A DNA stretch of 64,000 bases from Dialister pneumosintes (lineage in GTDB: Bacteria > Bacillota > Negativicutes > Veillonellales > Dialisteraceae), in contig NZ_CP017037.1 in the NCBI RefSeq assembly GCF_001717505.1, positions 907,001 through 971,000 on the forward strand. Direction: 5' to 3'. How positions within the stretch are numbered: position 1 is the first letter of the stretch; each line of letters starts with the position of its first letter. Positions 51,364-61,381 of this stretch are shown in pieces. The notes below the pieces were generated by a model, which had not been told where the DNA came from, did no database searches, and saw only the letters and a program-made list of their open reading frames with translations. The position numbers were made by a program, and so were the translations under genes.

Positions 51364-54300
51364 CTATTTACCGGTAAAATATGTAACTCCGGATTTAAAC
51401 AAAGGCTGGTATTTATTCCCATAAATATTCTTTGCCACATTCTTACCATAACGTTCAGAATGTCCCATCTTACCTAATACACGACCATCCGGACTGGTAA
51501 TCCCTTCAATAGCCCATACGGATTGATTCGGATTATATCGACTGTCATAAGAAGACAACCCCTCATAGTTAGTGTATTGTGTAGCAATTTGACCATTAGC
51601 TGCCCATTGTTCAATTTGTTCAGGAGAAGCAATAAATCGCCCTTCTCCATGGCTAATAGCAATACTATGTTGATCTCCCGGTTTCATAGTAGCAAACCAA
51701 GGAGATTTAACGGAAATCACTTTAGTTGTTACATATTGCGATAAATGTCTTCCGATAGTATTAAATGTTAGCGTTGGTGCATCTGAAGTAAGAGGCTTAA
51801 ATTCACCATAAGGAACTAACCCTAACTTAATTAAAGCTTGGAACCCGTTACATATCCCTAAAACTAATCCATCTCTTGTATAAAGTAATTTTTCTAAAGC
51901 ATTTTCCAGCTTTTGATTTCTAAATAAAGCAGCAATAAACTTGCCAGAACCATCCGGTTCATCTCCGGCAGAAAATCCTCCCGGGAACATAACAATCTGT
52001 GCTTCATTAATTCGCTTTACCATTTCATCAACAGATTCTGTAAGTTCTGCCTGATCCCTATTCCGAATAATATAAATATCCGTTTCAGCTCCTGCTCTTT
52101 CAAAAGCACGTGCGCTATCAATTTCACAATTATTTCCAGGTACTACCGGAATAAATACTTTTGGCTTAGTAATAGTTCTTCCGCTATAGGAGACAGAAGA
52201 TTGACTATAGTAAGGAAGGGTTGGAATACTTTCACTAGAGCTATCTGCTCTAATTGGGAAAATAGATGTTAAAGTCGATTCCGATGCCTGTAATAACTCT
52301 TCAATAGAAACATGCTCATCATAAAGAACAAATTCCGTTCCGCCCGTTGTTCCAATAATTTTTACACAAGCTTCCTTAGCCCATTCCAATGCTATAGATT
52401 CATCAGTTTCAACAAGAATAGCACCATAGAAATTATCAAAAAATTTATGTATTGGAATATTTCTATTAAAAATAGCCCCAATCTTATTACCAAAAGCAGC
52501 CTCTGCTACAGTAACAGCAAGACCTCCATGACCTACTGCTTTCATAGAACGTATATTTCCTTTTTTGACTTCATTATAAAGGAATGTGGCATGTTCTTTA
52601 AAAACATCCAAATCAGGCATTCCAAATTCATTCTTGGGCATTCCAAAAAGAACTAAAGTACTTCCTTCTTGTTTCCATTCTTGACTCACAGCTTCTGACG
52701 CTTTCCCCGGTGCAATAGCAAAAGATACTAAGGTAGGTGGTACATTCATATCATTAAAAGTACCGCTCATGGAGTCTTTACCCCCAATAGCACCTATCCC
52801 CAGCTCTTTTTGCATATAAAAGGCCCCTAATAAAGCAGCAACCGGTTTTCCCCAACTGGAAGCATCTGTTAACTTTTCAAAATACTCTTGCAAAGTAAGA
52901 TAGGTTTTAGTCCAATCCGCTCCCATAGCTACCAAACGAGTCATGGATAATAAAATTGCATATACAGCACCATGGAACGGGCTCCATTCTGCAAGCTCGG
53001 GATCAAATCCATGTGCCATAAAACTAGCTGTATCCGTTTCACCTTTTCTTACCGGAATCTTAGCTACCATGCCGTCAGTCGGTGTTTTTTGATAAATCCC
53101 ACCATAAGGCATAAGTACTGTTCCGGCACCAATAGTACTATCAAAACGTTCTGCCAGCCCTTGTTCTGATGCGTTATTTAATTCGCTCAATCTTTGCAAC
53201 CAAGTTTCTTTTACAGTGAGAATAGCAGTCGATGATAAAAAACTTTCATCTGCAGGAGCTGTAATATGTACTTTTCGTGTTTGTCTTGCACCATTAGTAT
53301 TTAAAAATTCTCTACTAATATCAACAATAGTGTCACCCTTCCACTTCATAACTAAACGTGGATTTTCAGTAACTTTAGCAATTACAGTCGCTTCTAAATT
53401 TTCTTCTGCTGCATAAGCAATAAATTTTTCTACATTTTCAGAGGCTACAACAACGGCCATACGCTCTTGTGATTCTGCAATTGCAAGTTCAGTTCCTCCT
53501 AAACCTTCATATTTTTTCGGTACACAATCTAAATTAATTTCTACTCCATCGGTTAGTTCACCAACAGCAACAGAAACTCCACCTGCACCAAAATCATTGG
53601 AACGCTTAATTAAACGAGTAACCTCTCCTCGACGGAAAAGACATTGAATTTTTCTCTCCGTAATAGGATTTCCCTTTTGAACTTCTGCTCCACAAGTTTC
53701 AATAGACTCTACATTTAATTGTTTAGAGGATCCGGTAGCTCCCCCCATACCATCTCTGCCGGTACGTCCACCAACCAAAATAATCTTATCACCAGGTATC
53801 GGCTTTTCACGAATAACATGTTTTGCCGGTGCAGCTGCAACTACTGCGCCTATTTCCATACGTTTTGCCACAAATCCGGGATGATAGTACTCCTTAACTT
53901 CTCCTGTTGCAAGTCCAATTTGGTTCCCATAAGAACTATACCCTTTAGCCGCTTCCAATACAATCTTCTTTTGTGGAAGTTTTCCTATCAAAGTTTCCGA
54001 AAGCGGAGTACAAGGATTCCCTGCACCGGTTACTCGCATAGCTTGATATACATAAGCTCTACCGGACAATGGATCCCTTATACAACCGCCAAGACACGTA
54101 GCTGCACCACCAAAAGGCTCAATTTCCGTTGGATGGTTATGTGTTTCATTCTTAAATAAAAGCAACCAATCTTCTTCGCCTTGCTCTGTTCCTACTTTAA
54201 TTTTTATAGTACAAGCATTAATTTCATCAGATTCATCCATTTCCTGAAGCTTACCGGATTTACGCAATTCTTTAACGGCCGCTGTTGCCATATCCATTAG

Positions 54301-55110
54301 TGTAACTGGACGTGCTGTATTTTCTCCATATATAAAATTTCTTGTGTTTAGATAAGAAGAAAGAGCTTCTTCAATAGGTTTCATATAGTGTCCGTCATCA
54401 CAGGTTACTTCTTCTAAATCCGTTGAAAACGTGGTATGACGACAATGATCAGACCAATAAGTATCTAATACACGAATTTCTGTTTCTGTTGGGTCTCTGT
54501 GTTCTGTATCTCTAAAGTAATCTCTAATTAATGTCATATCCTCATTACTCATAGCCAGCCCCATATGAGAAATAATAGAGGAAAGACCTTCTTCATCAGA
54601 AGAAATAACTCCCTTTACAACAGGAACAGCAGAAGGTTGTTCAATAGAAAGTGCTAGAGTTTGTACTTCTTCAACAGAAGCTTCTCTAGATTCCACCGGA
54701 TTTACCAAAAATTTTAAAATACACTTACGATCTCCTACTTCAAAGTTCCCGAAAAATACATAATGTAACGCACATCTTACTCGAATTCCATCATTCCCTG
54801 TAAGAATAGCCAAACATTGTTCTGCAGAATCTGCACGTTGATCATACTGTCCCGGTAAAAACTCTACAGCAATAACAATATCACCGGTAGGTAAATCACC
54901 AGTAATCGTATCTACCGGAGGTTCCGAAAAGACCGTAACCTTCGCCTGTTCATAATCGGCATCATTTATTCCTTGTACATCATATCGATGGTATATTGCT
55001 ACACTATCAATTTTATCCCCGAGAATTTCTTTTAAATCATTACATAAACTTTTTTCTACTTGACGAAATCCTTCTTTTTTTCTTACATAAAGACGTCTAA
55101 TTGTTGACAA
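51364..55110 (-). CDS. purL: Phosphoribosylformylglycinamidine synthase, single-chain form
   Basis: A 1248-residue enzyme of purine synthesis that carries synthetase and glutaminase parts in one chain. The PurS-like N-terminus is followed by PurL halves (YWSDHCRHTTFSTDLE, FKNETHNHPTEIEPFGGAATCLGG, GGKDSMSGTFND) and a class I glutaminase (VPGNNCEIDSARAFERAGA, LGICNGFQALIKLG with the catalytic Cys, SHGEGRF). I prefer a TTG start at 55110: AAGGAG lies 8 bases upstream, while the in-frame GTG at 55119 touches that site. No other pur gene is adjacent. Confidence 0.95.
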   Translation of the reverse strand: MSTIRRLYVRKKEGFRQVEKSLCNDLKEILGDKIDSVAIYHRYDVQGINDADYEQAKVTVFSEPPVDTITGDLPTGDIVIAVEFLPGQYDQRADSAEQCLAILTGNDGIRVRCALHYVFFGNFEVGDRKCILKFLVNPVESREASVEEVQTLALSIEQPSAVPVVKGVISSDEEGLSSIISHMGLAMSNEDMTLIRDYFRDTEHRDPTETEIRVLDTYWSDHCRHTTFSTDLEEVTCDDGHYMKPIEEALSSYLNTRNFIYGENTARPVTLMDMATAAVKELRKSGKLQEMDESDEINACTIKIKVGTEQGEEDWLLLFKNETHNHPTEIEPFGGAATCLGGCIRDPLSGRAYVYQAMRVTGAGNPCTPLSETLIGKLPQKKIVLEAAKGYSSYGNQIGLATGEVKEYYHPGFVAKRMEIGAVVAAAPAKHVIREKPIPGDKIILVGGRTGRDGMGGATGSSKQLNVESIETCGAEVQKGNPITERKIQCLFRRGEVTRLIKRSNDFGAGGVSVAVGELTDGVEINLDCVPKKYEGLGGTELAIAESQERMAVVVASENVEKFIAYAAEENLEATVIAKVTENPRLVMKWKGDTIVDISREFLNTNGARQTRKVHITAPADESFLSSTAILTVKETWLQRLSELNNASEQGLAERFDSTIGAGTVLMPYGGIYQKTPTDGMVAKIPVRKGETDTASFMAHGFDPELAEWSPFHGAVYAILLSMTRLVAMGADWTKTYLTLQEYFEKLTDASSWGKPVAALLGAFYMQKELGIGAIGGKDSMSGTFNDMNVPPTLVSFAIAPGKASEAVSQEWKQEGSTLVLFGMPKNEFGMPDLDVFKEHATFLYNEVKKGNIRSMKAVGHGGLAVTVAEAAFGNKIGAIFNRNIPIHKFFDNFYGAILVETDESIALEWAKEACVKIIGTTGGTEFVLYDEHVSIEELLQASESTLTSIFPIRADSSSESIPTLPYYSQSSVSYSGRTITKPKVFIPVVPGNNCEIDSARAFERAGAETDIYIIRNRDQAELTESVDEMVKRINEAQIVMFPGGFSAGDEPDGSGKFIAALFRNQKLENALEKLLYTRDGLVLGICNGFQALIKLGLVPYGEFKPLTSDAPTLTFNTIGRHLSQYVTTKVISVKSPWFATMKPGDQHSIAISHGEGRFIASPEQIEQWAANGQIATQYTNYEGLSSYDSRYNPNQSVWAIEGITSPDGRVLGKMGHSERYGKNVAKNIYGNKYQPLFKSGVTYFTGK

Positions 55111-55276
55111 AGGGAACACTCCTTTAGTACCTAATGCAAAAAGAAATAGAACTAGAAACTCAGAATATCTTACATAATTAAATCTAACATATTTTATATT
55201 ATCATAACTGAGATAGAAGCACCAAAGTTCCTACTACAAAATAAGAAGTTTTAATTTCAGTCTACCTACTTCCAAC

Positions 55277-56734
55277 TCAAGTTAAATGTTTCTTACTGGC
55301 TAATTCTTTTCCAATAATCTCTTTCTTCAGTTTTTGTAAAGAACAAGAAAGATTAATTTCCATAATATCCGGATTTACTAACCGAGTGTATTCCGGCCAC
55401 AAAATCCCTATTTGTTGTTCGGCATAAACAATAGTTTCATTAAGACTAGGTAACTCGCAAGTCTCTCCATCAATAATAAGCGGTTTCAACATATTATGTA
55501 CAATAAATGTACCTGCTTTAAGAGTCTTTTTCCTCCAAGGAGCTGATTCGGTAATTAAGGTAATATCTTGCGTAGGATTAATTTGTTCTTCATCCAAGCA
55601 CATTAAATCTGTAATCATTTTACCATTGTCTTTTCTATAAAAACGTAAGACTTGTTTAATTCCCGGATTAGTAATTTTTTCCACATCCTCTGAGATTTTC
55701 ATCATAGGACATAATTTTCCTTGATCAAAGCGTGCACACATTTTAAATACTCCTCCCAGAGCAGATGATCCATCTGCCGTTATGCATTTTGTTCCAACCC
55801 CCCAAGAAGTAATTTCCGCCTTTTGCTGTTTAAGCGACTGAATCAAATATTCATCCAAATCATTAGAGCCACTGATAATTGCATCAGGGAATCCTGCTTC
55901 AACAAACATTCTCTTTGCCTCTTTAGATAAATATGCTAAATCTCCGCTATCAATACGAATTCCATATACTTTCGGCAGTTTATCAGCTTTTTTAAGTTCT
56001 TTAAAAACGGTAATTGCATCAGGTACTCCCATTTGGAGAACATTATAAGTATCTGCTAAAAGAATTAAGTTCTCATGATAACATTCTACATACTTACGAA
56101 AAGCATCAATTTGATGATCAAAACTCATTACCCAACTATGTGCCATAGTTCCTAAAACAGGTATGTGAAATGTCTTTCCCGCCTCTACATTGCTAGTACC
56201 ATTAAATCCGCCAATCATAGCAGATCGTGCCCCCCACAAACCTGCAGAATACCCTTGTGCACGACGAAGTCCGAATTCCATTAATGTATCATATGGTGCA
56301 ACTGTTCTAATACGTCTGGCTTTAGTTGCAATAAGACTTTCATGATTCATTATCATAGAAAGCCCTGTTTCTATAAGCATAGCTTCCATTGTAGTTCCAT
56401 GAAAACGTAATAATACTTCACCGGGAAAAGCAATGGTTCCTTCCGGCATAGCATAAATATCTCCGGTAAACCGGAAAGACATTAGATAAGAAAGAAAAGA
56501 TTCTTCAAACATTCCTAAACTACGTAAATATTGAATATCTTCTTCTGTAAACTTAAACTTTTTTATAAACTCTACTACATGAACTAATCCTGCAACAACA
56601 CTATATCCTCCACAAAATGGATTCTTTCTATAAAACCGATCAAACACAACACGATTTTCATGTTTCCCTAATCTAAATAAAGCATGTGCCATAGAAATTT
56701 GATAAAAATCAGTTACTAAGCTGGTTGATGACAT
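55277..56734 (-). CDS. pncB: Nicotinate phosphoribosyltransferase
   Basis: A 485-residue enzyme that makes nicotinate mononucleotide for NAD salvage. LVTDFYQISMAHALF, FNGTSNVEAGKTFHIPVLGTMAHSWVMSF and GIRIDSGDLAYLSKEAKRMF are characteristic. Its product is the substrate of the CobT-like proteins at 14953-16889, an indirect link only. It has its own intergenic gaps on both sides. Confidence 0.95.
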   Translation of the reverse strand: MSSTSLVTDFYQISMAHALFRLGKHENRVVFDRFYRKNPFCGGYSVVAGLVHVVEFIKKFKFTEEDIQYLRSLGMFEESFLSYLMSFRFTGDIYAMPEGTIAFPGEVLLRFHGTTMEAMLIETGLSMIMNHESLIATKARRIRTVAPYDTLMEFGLRRAQGYSAGLWGARSAMIGGFNGTSNVEAGKTFHIPVLGTMAHSWVMSFDHQIDAFRKYVECYHENLILLADTYNVLQMGVPDAITVFKELKKADKLPKVYGIRIDSGDLAYLSKEAKRMFVEAGFPDAIISGSNDLDEYLIQSLKQQKAEITSWGVGTKCITADGSSALGGVFKMCARFDQGKLCPMMKISEDVEKITNPGIKQVLRFYRKDNGKMITDLMCLDEEQINPTQDITLITESAPWRKKTLKAGTFIVHNMLKPLIIDGETCELPSLNETIVYAEQQIGILWPEYTRLVNPDIMEINLSCSLQKLKKEIIGKELASKKHLT

Positions 56735-56830
56735 TTGCTAGCTCCTCTCCTAATTCACATATCTGTGTAGTTTTAGTATATCATTGAAATAACTTTCTCT
56801 CATTATGTTTGTAAATTCATTTTAACCTTA

Positions 56831-56873
56831 AAATAATAAAACAGAACTTGTAAAAAGCTCTGTTTTATTATTT
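56831..56873 (-). terminator. Terminator of the mltG-trmR-trhP-DUF4911 operon
   Basis: Perfect 15-base arms AAATAATAAAACAGA / TCTGTTTTATTATTT with a 13-base loop; one arm includes the stop codon of the DUF4911 gene (56868-56870). Confidence 0.88.
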
Positions 56874-57092
56874 AGCGTCTTCCTTATTTTTCAAAATAGC
56901 AATAGGTATTTCTGTTAAACTTTTTAAAACTGCAATGGCTATTTCTTTAGTATCTTTAGTCGTATGAACTACACAAGTAGCTCTTTTAGCATTAATAGTA
57001 GTTAATACCCCAAGATATTCATATCCTTCTATAATGCGATTAATATAATTCACCATATGTGGTGGTACTTCTATGTATAACTCATCATACAT
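56868..57092 (-). CDS. DUF4911 family small protein
   Basis: A 74-residue alpha-beta protein. DELYIEVPPHMVNYINRIIEGYEYLGVLTTINAKRA fits the DUF4911 family, whose members sit next to U32 peptidase-like genes in Firmicutes. Its start overlaps the end of trhP by 8 bases. A role in the same tRNA modification is possible but unproven. Confidence 0.75.
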   Translation of the reverse strand: MYDELYIEVPPHMVNYINRIIEGYEYLGVLTTINAKRATCVVHTTKDTKEIAIAVLKSLTEIPIAILKNKEDAK

Positions 57093-58314
57093 GTGCCGGT
57101 CTCCTTAAAATAGTATAAGGAATTAAATCTACTTCAGAGTGCATAATTAACTCTTCTAATGGATGAGGTGCTTTCTCTATTTCTAATCCTTCTTTATTAT
57201 GAAGTTTACCAATAGTTATTGTAAATACATCGCCTTTAGGAGATAGACACTCCACAACTTCACCTACTCTAAAATGATTACGTTGTTGAACAATTGCTTC
57301 TTTTTTATCAGAATTATATCCTAAAATTAACCCCACAAAGTCATAAGACTGTGTAGGTTGTGATTCATCATATTCCTGTGCAGTATAATCCGTTTTTTGG
57401 AAAGCAAATGCAGTAGTATATGGACGATGAGACACTTTCTCCAATTCTGCACGCCATTCCCGGTGAACTTGATAATCCGCAGGATTCTCATAATAAGCAT
57501 CAATAGCTTTTCTATAAGCAGCTACTACAGCCGCTACATAGTATACACTTTTCATACGACCTTCTAATTTAAGACTGGAAGCGCCTGCCTCAATTAATTC
57601 CTTTACATGGTCAATCATACATAAATCTTTACTATTGAATATATAAGTGCCATGTTCATCTTCTTCTACAGGCCAATACTGTCCTGGTCGCGATTCTTCA
57701 ACTACGGAATATTTAAAACGACAAGCTTGAATACATTCTCCTTTATTGGATTGACGACGTCCTTTAGTGAAAAAATTAGATAAAAGACAACGTCCTGACC
57801 AAGATATACACATTGCTCCATGTGCAAAAACTTCTAATTCCACATCTACATGTTTATGAATATCAGATAACTCTCTTACTGAAACTTCACGTGCCATAAC
57901 TACACGTTCTGCTCCCATATCTTTCCAAGCTTTTACCGTACGCCAATTAGCTGAACTCGCTTGTGTACTAATGTGAATAGGTAGTTGAGGTGCTACCTCT
58001 CGTGCTAATTGAAACACTCCTAAATCAGATATCAATGCTGCATCTACATGAATTGATTCTAAAAACTGTAAGTATTCTCCTAACCCATTTAAATCTTCAT
58101 TGCGAGGAATAATATTAACAGTTACATATACTTTTCGATTTCGGTCATGTGCAAAAATAACCGCTTCTTGTAATTCTTCATTCGTGAAGTTGCCACCATA
58201 AGCACGAAGCCCAAAGCCTTTTCCTGCTAAATAAACAGCATCTGCACCATATAAAATAGCCATTTTCATTTTTTCCATATTACCGGCAGGTGCCAAAAGT
58301 TCAACTTTTTTCAT
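57085..58314 (-). CDS. trhP: U32-family tRNA hydroxylation protein TrhP
   Basis: A 409-residue protein of the U32 'peptidase' family. ELLAPAGNMEKMKMAILYGADAVYLAG, the cysteine-bearing GAMCISWSGRCLLSNF and KGECIQACRFKY (iron-sulfur ligands) and SKDLCMIDHVKELIEAG are present. In Bacillus and E. coli such proteins make 5-hydroxyuridine at the tRNA wobble position. Here it follows trmR, which would methylate that product. One copy carries the work of the yrrN-yrrO pair. Confidence 0.85.
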   Translation of the reverse strand: MKKVELLAPAGNMEKMKMAILYGADAVYLAGKGFGLRAYGGNFTNEELQEAVIFAHDRNRKVYVTVNIIPRNEDLNGLGEYLQFLESIHVDAALISDLGVFQLAREVAPQLPIHISTQASSANWRTVKAWKDMGAERVVMAREVSVRELSDIHKHVDVELEVFAHGAMCISWSGRCLLSNFFTKGRRQSNKGECIQACRFKYSVVEESRPGQYWPVEEDEHGTYIFNSKDLCMIDHVKELIEAGASSLKLEGRMKSVYYVAAVVAAYRKAIDAYYENPADYQVHREWRAELEKVSHRPYTTAFAFQKTDYTAQEYDESQPTQSYDFVGLILGYNSDKKEAIVQQRNHFRVGEVVECLSPKGDVFTITIGKLHNKEGLEIEKAPHPLEELIMHSEVDLIPYTILRRPAHV

Positions 58315-58384
58315 AAATCTTCCTTTATGAGATAAAAACAGACTGCTGTATATACCAGCAATCTATACATCCATTATTTATAAT

Positions 58385-58972
58385 TCACTTTTTTCGAGAA
58401 ATACATAAACCGTCTCCGGATTCCTCGATAACCGTATCATAATATGTTTTAACATAATTAATATATTCACGGAGTCGCATAACTATCGTTCTATATTTAT
58501 GTGCAATAGGTTTATCACTTGTAACCAATCCTCTAAATAACACATTATCCGCTATAACTATCGCCTGTGTAGCTAATAACGGCTCAATCATTTTTAATTG
58601 TCTTAAATACTGTCCTTTCGGTCCATCAAGAAACACGACATCATAAGAGTTTGAAAGTATCGGTAATATGTCCGATGCATCTCCACAATAGCCATTCCAA
58701 CGAGAAGCTACCCCTGCTTCACAAGCAGCTCGACGTGCTCTTACATAACGAGTTTTATTCAATTCAACGGTATCAATTACTGCCGAAGGAAATTTTGAAA
58801 GTAATAAAAGGGAAGAATATCCTATAGCCGTTCCTATTTCTAAAATTCGTCTCGGATTTAAAGTTTTAATAGCAGAAATAAACCGCTCCCTTTCCTCCGC
58901 ACGAATAATAGGTATGTTATCACGTAATGCTTCATTTTCTAATTCTTGCAGAACAATTTTTATATCTTTCAC
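58385..58972 (-). CDS. trmR: O-methyltransferase TrmR (tRNA 5-hydroxyuridine methyltransferase)
   Basis: A 195-residue class I SAM methyltransferase. ILEIGTAIGYSSLLLLSKFP is the SAM site, DVVFLDGPKGQY and ADNVLFRGLV are typical of the YrrM/CCoAOMT group. Position between mltG and a U32 gene equals Bacillus yrrL-yrrM-yrrN, where YrrM (TrmR) turns ho5U34 into mo5U34. It starts 8 bases after mltG ends. Confidence 0.85.
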   Translation of the reverse strand: MKDIKIVLQELENEALRDNIPIIRAEERERFISAIKTLNPRRILEIGTAIGYSSLLLLSKFPSAVIDTVELNKTRYVRARRAACEAGVASRWNGYCGDASDILPILSNSYDVVFLDGPKGQYLRQLKMIEPLLATQAIVIADNVLFRGLVTSDKPIAHKYRTIVMRLREYINYVKTYYDTVIEESGDGLCISRKK

Positions 58973-58980
58973 TTTTTCTC

Positions 58981-60243
58981 CTATGAAACTTGTGCTATAG
59001 CCGCCTCATGCTCTTGCAAAGTTTTAGTAAAAATATGATGCCCATCCGGTTTTGCTACATAATATAAATAATCTCCCGGAGACGCGTCCAATACAGCCTT
59101 AATTGCACTAATACCCGGTGCACCAATAGGACCTGGCGGTAGTCCATGTCGTAAATAAGTATTATAAGAAGATTCAATCTTAGTATCTGCAATAGATAAC
59201 TCTGCTTTAGTTTTTCCTAATATATATTGAATAGTTGCATCAATTTGTAAAGGCATATCAAGTGCTAACCTCTTTAAAATTACAGAAGAAATTAATACTT
59301 GGTCTTCCTTAAATTTTGCTTCACGTTCTACCATCGATGCAATGGTCATTAAATCATGAATACTGATATTTTTTTCTGCTGCCTTTTTTCTTATTTCAGG
59401 AGAAAGCATTTCATCAGTTCTCTCATACATTAAATCACATAATTGTTTCGCCGTATACTCTTTCGGGATATCATAAGTATCTGCAAATAAAAATCCTTCA
59501 CCTTTTATTTCTGCGGTTTCTGCACCGTACATGTAAGGAAGCGGTCCATAAGAAGCTGCTTCCTGTTCAAAATTCTTGGCACCTTGAATTCCGGCCTGTT
59601 TTAATACTTGCGAAATTTGTGCCACCGTATAACCTTCAGGAATAGTAACGGTCACAAAATCATTAGCTCCTTTATGAAGCTCTATAATAGCTTCTTTTAC
59701 GGTAATTCCTTGCTTGAATCTATAATGCCCAGTTTGAAGATTATTACTTTCCCCCTTAACCGCCAAAGCCGCACGAAATACAAAGGGACTGGTGATAACT
59801 TTATTTTCAGCTAATATTTCACCAATTTCTGCACCGGTAGCATTAGCCGGAATTTCAATAACAACAGTTCCATCAACATCCGGTTTCTGTATCTGATAAA
59901 AATACTGTCCTATCCAAATAAACAACATGAATATAGTCACAACAATCATGACATAACCAATCCATAAAGTAATTTTATTTCCACGACGCCTTGACTCCAT
60001 ATACTTTTGTCTAGCCTCTTCATATTTTGCTTGCTTATTTGCTTTTTCTGCCTGACGTCTTAATTCCATCTTTCTTTCAAACTTACGTCTTTTTCTTTCT
60101 TCACGTAAAGCCTTTTCTTCTTCAGTTTCTTCTTTTCTAGAACGCTTATGTTTCTTATTTTGATTATTAACGGACAAATCATCTTTGGTATCTGATCCAA
60201 CAATCAAGTCAGATAATGAGTTTTTATTATCTTTTTCGTTCAT
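58981..60243 (-). CDS. mltG: Endolytic transglycosylase MltG
   Basis: A 420-residue enzyme that cuts nascent glycan strands. A long Lys/Arg/Glu-rich cytosolic coiled region (about 1-85) precedes one membrane helix (about 90-112), then a LysM-like part (VTIPEGYTVAQISQVLKQAGI) and the YceG domain with the catalytic Glu in SMVEREAK and GLPPGPIGAPGISAIKA. I start at 60243 with AAAGGA 8 bases upstream; an ATG at 60276 would add eleven residues. Confidence 0.93.
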   Translation of the reverse strand: MNEKDNKNSLSDLIVGSDTKDDLSVNNQNKKHKRSRKEETEEEKALREERKRRKFERKMELRRQAEKANKQAKYEEARQKYMESRRRGNKITLWIGYVMIVVTIFMLFIWIGQYFYQIQKPDVDGTVVIEIPANATGAEIGEILAENKVITSPFVFRAALAVKGESNNLQTGHYRFKQGITVKEAIIELHKGANDFVTVTIPEGYTVAQISQVLKQAGIQGAKNFEQEAASYGPLPYMYGAETAEIKGEGFLFADTYDIPKEYTAKQLCDLMYERTDEMLSPEIRKKAAEKNISIHDLMTIASMVEREAKFKEDQVLISSVILKRLALDMPLQIDATIQYILGKTKAELSIADTKIESSYNTYLRHGLPPGPIGAPGISAIKAVLDASPGDYLYYVAKPDGHHIFTKTLQEHEAAIAQVS

Positions 60244-60326
60244 AATTTTATTCCTTTGTAAAACCATGCACCTCAAGGTGTATTTTAGAAATAAATATTC
60301 TAAAAATTTAAAACAAACGACAATTT

Positions 60327-60356
60327 ATTATATCATAGCTCCTAGATGCAAGTGAA
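60327..60356 (-). promoter_or_regulatory. Candidate promoter of the mltG operon
   Basis: Minus strand TTCACT (60351-60356), 18 bases, TATAAT (60327-60332), just after the radical SAM gene stop. Confidence 0.5.
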
Positions 60357-60368
60357 ATGTTAAAGATT

Positions 60369-61298
60369 CTAAAAGTCTTCTGTTGCTGTAGTTAATACGC
60401 CATCCCCATTAAAGGAAGGAATAAATATTTCATCAGAAGAATCCTTTTCTTGTACATACCCATCAACAATTCCCAAACACTCCATTTCAGATACTGCCTC
60501 CGCATACTCCTCGTCAGTAATACGTCGATTTATTTCAGAAAATTCCTTGGCACGTCCCCACGGAATATATTGTCTCATTAAAGAAAATAATACTTGACCC
60601 GGTTTAAATGTTTCTGCAATATATCGCAAAACACCTTTTGTATTTTCCAATTGTCCCGGCAAAATAAGATGTCGTATTAAAACGCCACTCTGTAAGATAC
60701 CGTCAGCACCTATTTTATAATTTCCTGTCTGTCGATACATTTGCTCAATAGCTGCTGTTGCTTTTTCAAAATAGTTAATTGCGTTACTATATTTTTTTGC
60801 CGGCTTTTCTAAACTATATTTTAAATCCGGCATCCAGCATTGAATTTTATTTTTAAGAAATGCTACAGTATGTACACTTTCATAACCACCACAGTTATAA
60901 ATAACAGGTACAGGAATCTCTTCCTCTAAACTTTGATAGATTGCATGTGTAAAATGTGTTGGTGTTACCAAATCAATATTATGTGCACCTTTTTTTATTA
61001 ATTCCCAATAAATTTCTTTTAAACGTTCTATGCTAATCTCTCTTCCATTTAATAATTCTGAAATTTCATAATTTTGACAATATACGCAAGATAAATTACA
61101 ACCACAAAAAAATACCGTACCGGCTCCCCTTTCACCACTAATACAAGGTTCTTCCCAATGATGAAGTGTCGCACGAGCTACAATAGGCAGCATTCCCACA
61201 TGGCAATACCCTACGTCCCCTTTTAATTGCATTGAGTTTTTTCTATGAATGTTACATGCACGAGGGCAAATATTACAAATACTCAAGATTTCCTCCAT
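60369..61298 (-). CDS. Radical SAM protein, PflA-related (COG1313-like)
   Basis: A 309-residue radical SAM protein. The N-terminal CNICPRACNIHR and later CHVG cysteines and the radical SAM motif CNLSCVYCQNYEIS are present, with NCGGYES and MPDLKYS further on. It belongs to the group often called putative pyruvate formate-lyase activating enzymes, but no glycyl radical enzyme gene is near and the substrate is unknown. It stands alone between the bioB terminator and the mltG promoter. Confidence 0.85.
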   Translation of the reverse strand: MEEILSICNICPRACNIHRKNSMQLKGDVGYCHVGMLPIVARATLHHWEEPCISGERGAGTVFFCGCNLSCVYCQNYEISELLNGREISIERLKEIYWELIKKGAHNIDLVTPTHFTHAIYQSLEEEIPVPVIYNCGGYESVHTVAFLKNKIQCWMPDLKYSLEKPAKKYSNAINYFEKATAAIEQMYRQTGNYKIGADGILQSGVLIRHLILPGQLENTKGVLRYIAETFKPGQVLFSLMRQYIPWGRAKEFSEINRRITDEEYAEAVSEMECLGIVDGYVQEKDSSDEIFIPSFNGDGVLTTATEDF

Positions 61299-61335
61299 AT
61301 GTTTTAATAATACTCTATATTTATAATACCATTCT

Positions 61336-61381
61336 AAATATAAAAAGAATGGTTCCTATAAGTTCCATTCTTTTTATATTT
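61336..61381 (-). terminator. Terminator of bioB
   Basis: Perfect 17-base arms (core AAAAAGAATGG / CCATTCTTTTT) with a 12-base loop; reaches the bioB stop codon at 61380-61382. Confidence 0.9.

Noticed and set aside
55111-55276. Purine riboswitch before purL
   Set aside because: No conserved purine aptamer core or paired stems are found in this gap.
61349-61368. Shared element between the bioB terminator loop and the bcr dyad
   Set aside because: Both contain TCCTATAAGTT, but 11 bases in such AT-rich DNA can be chance and no functional link is seen.
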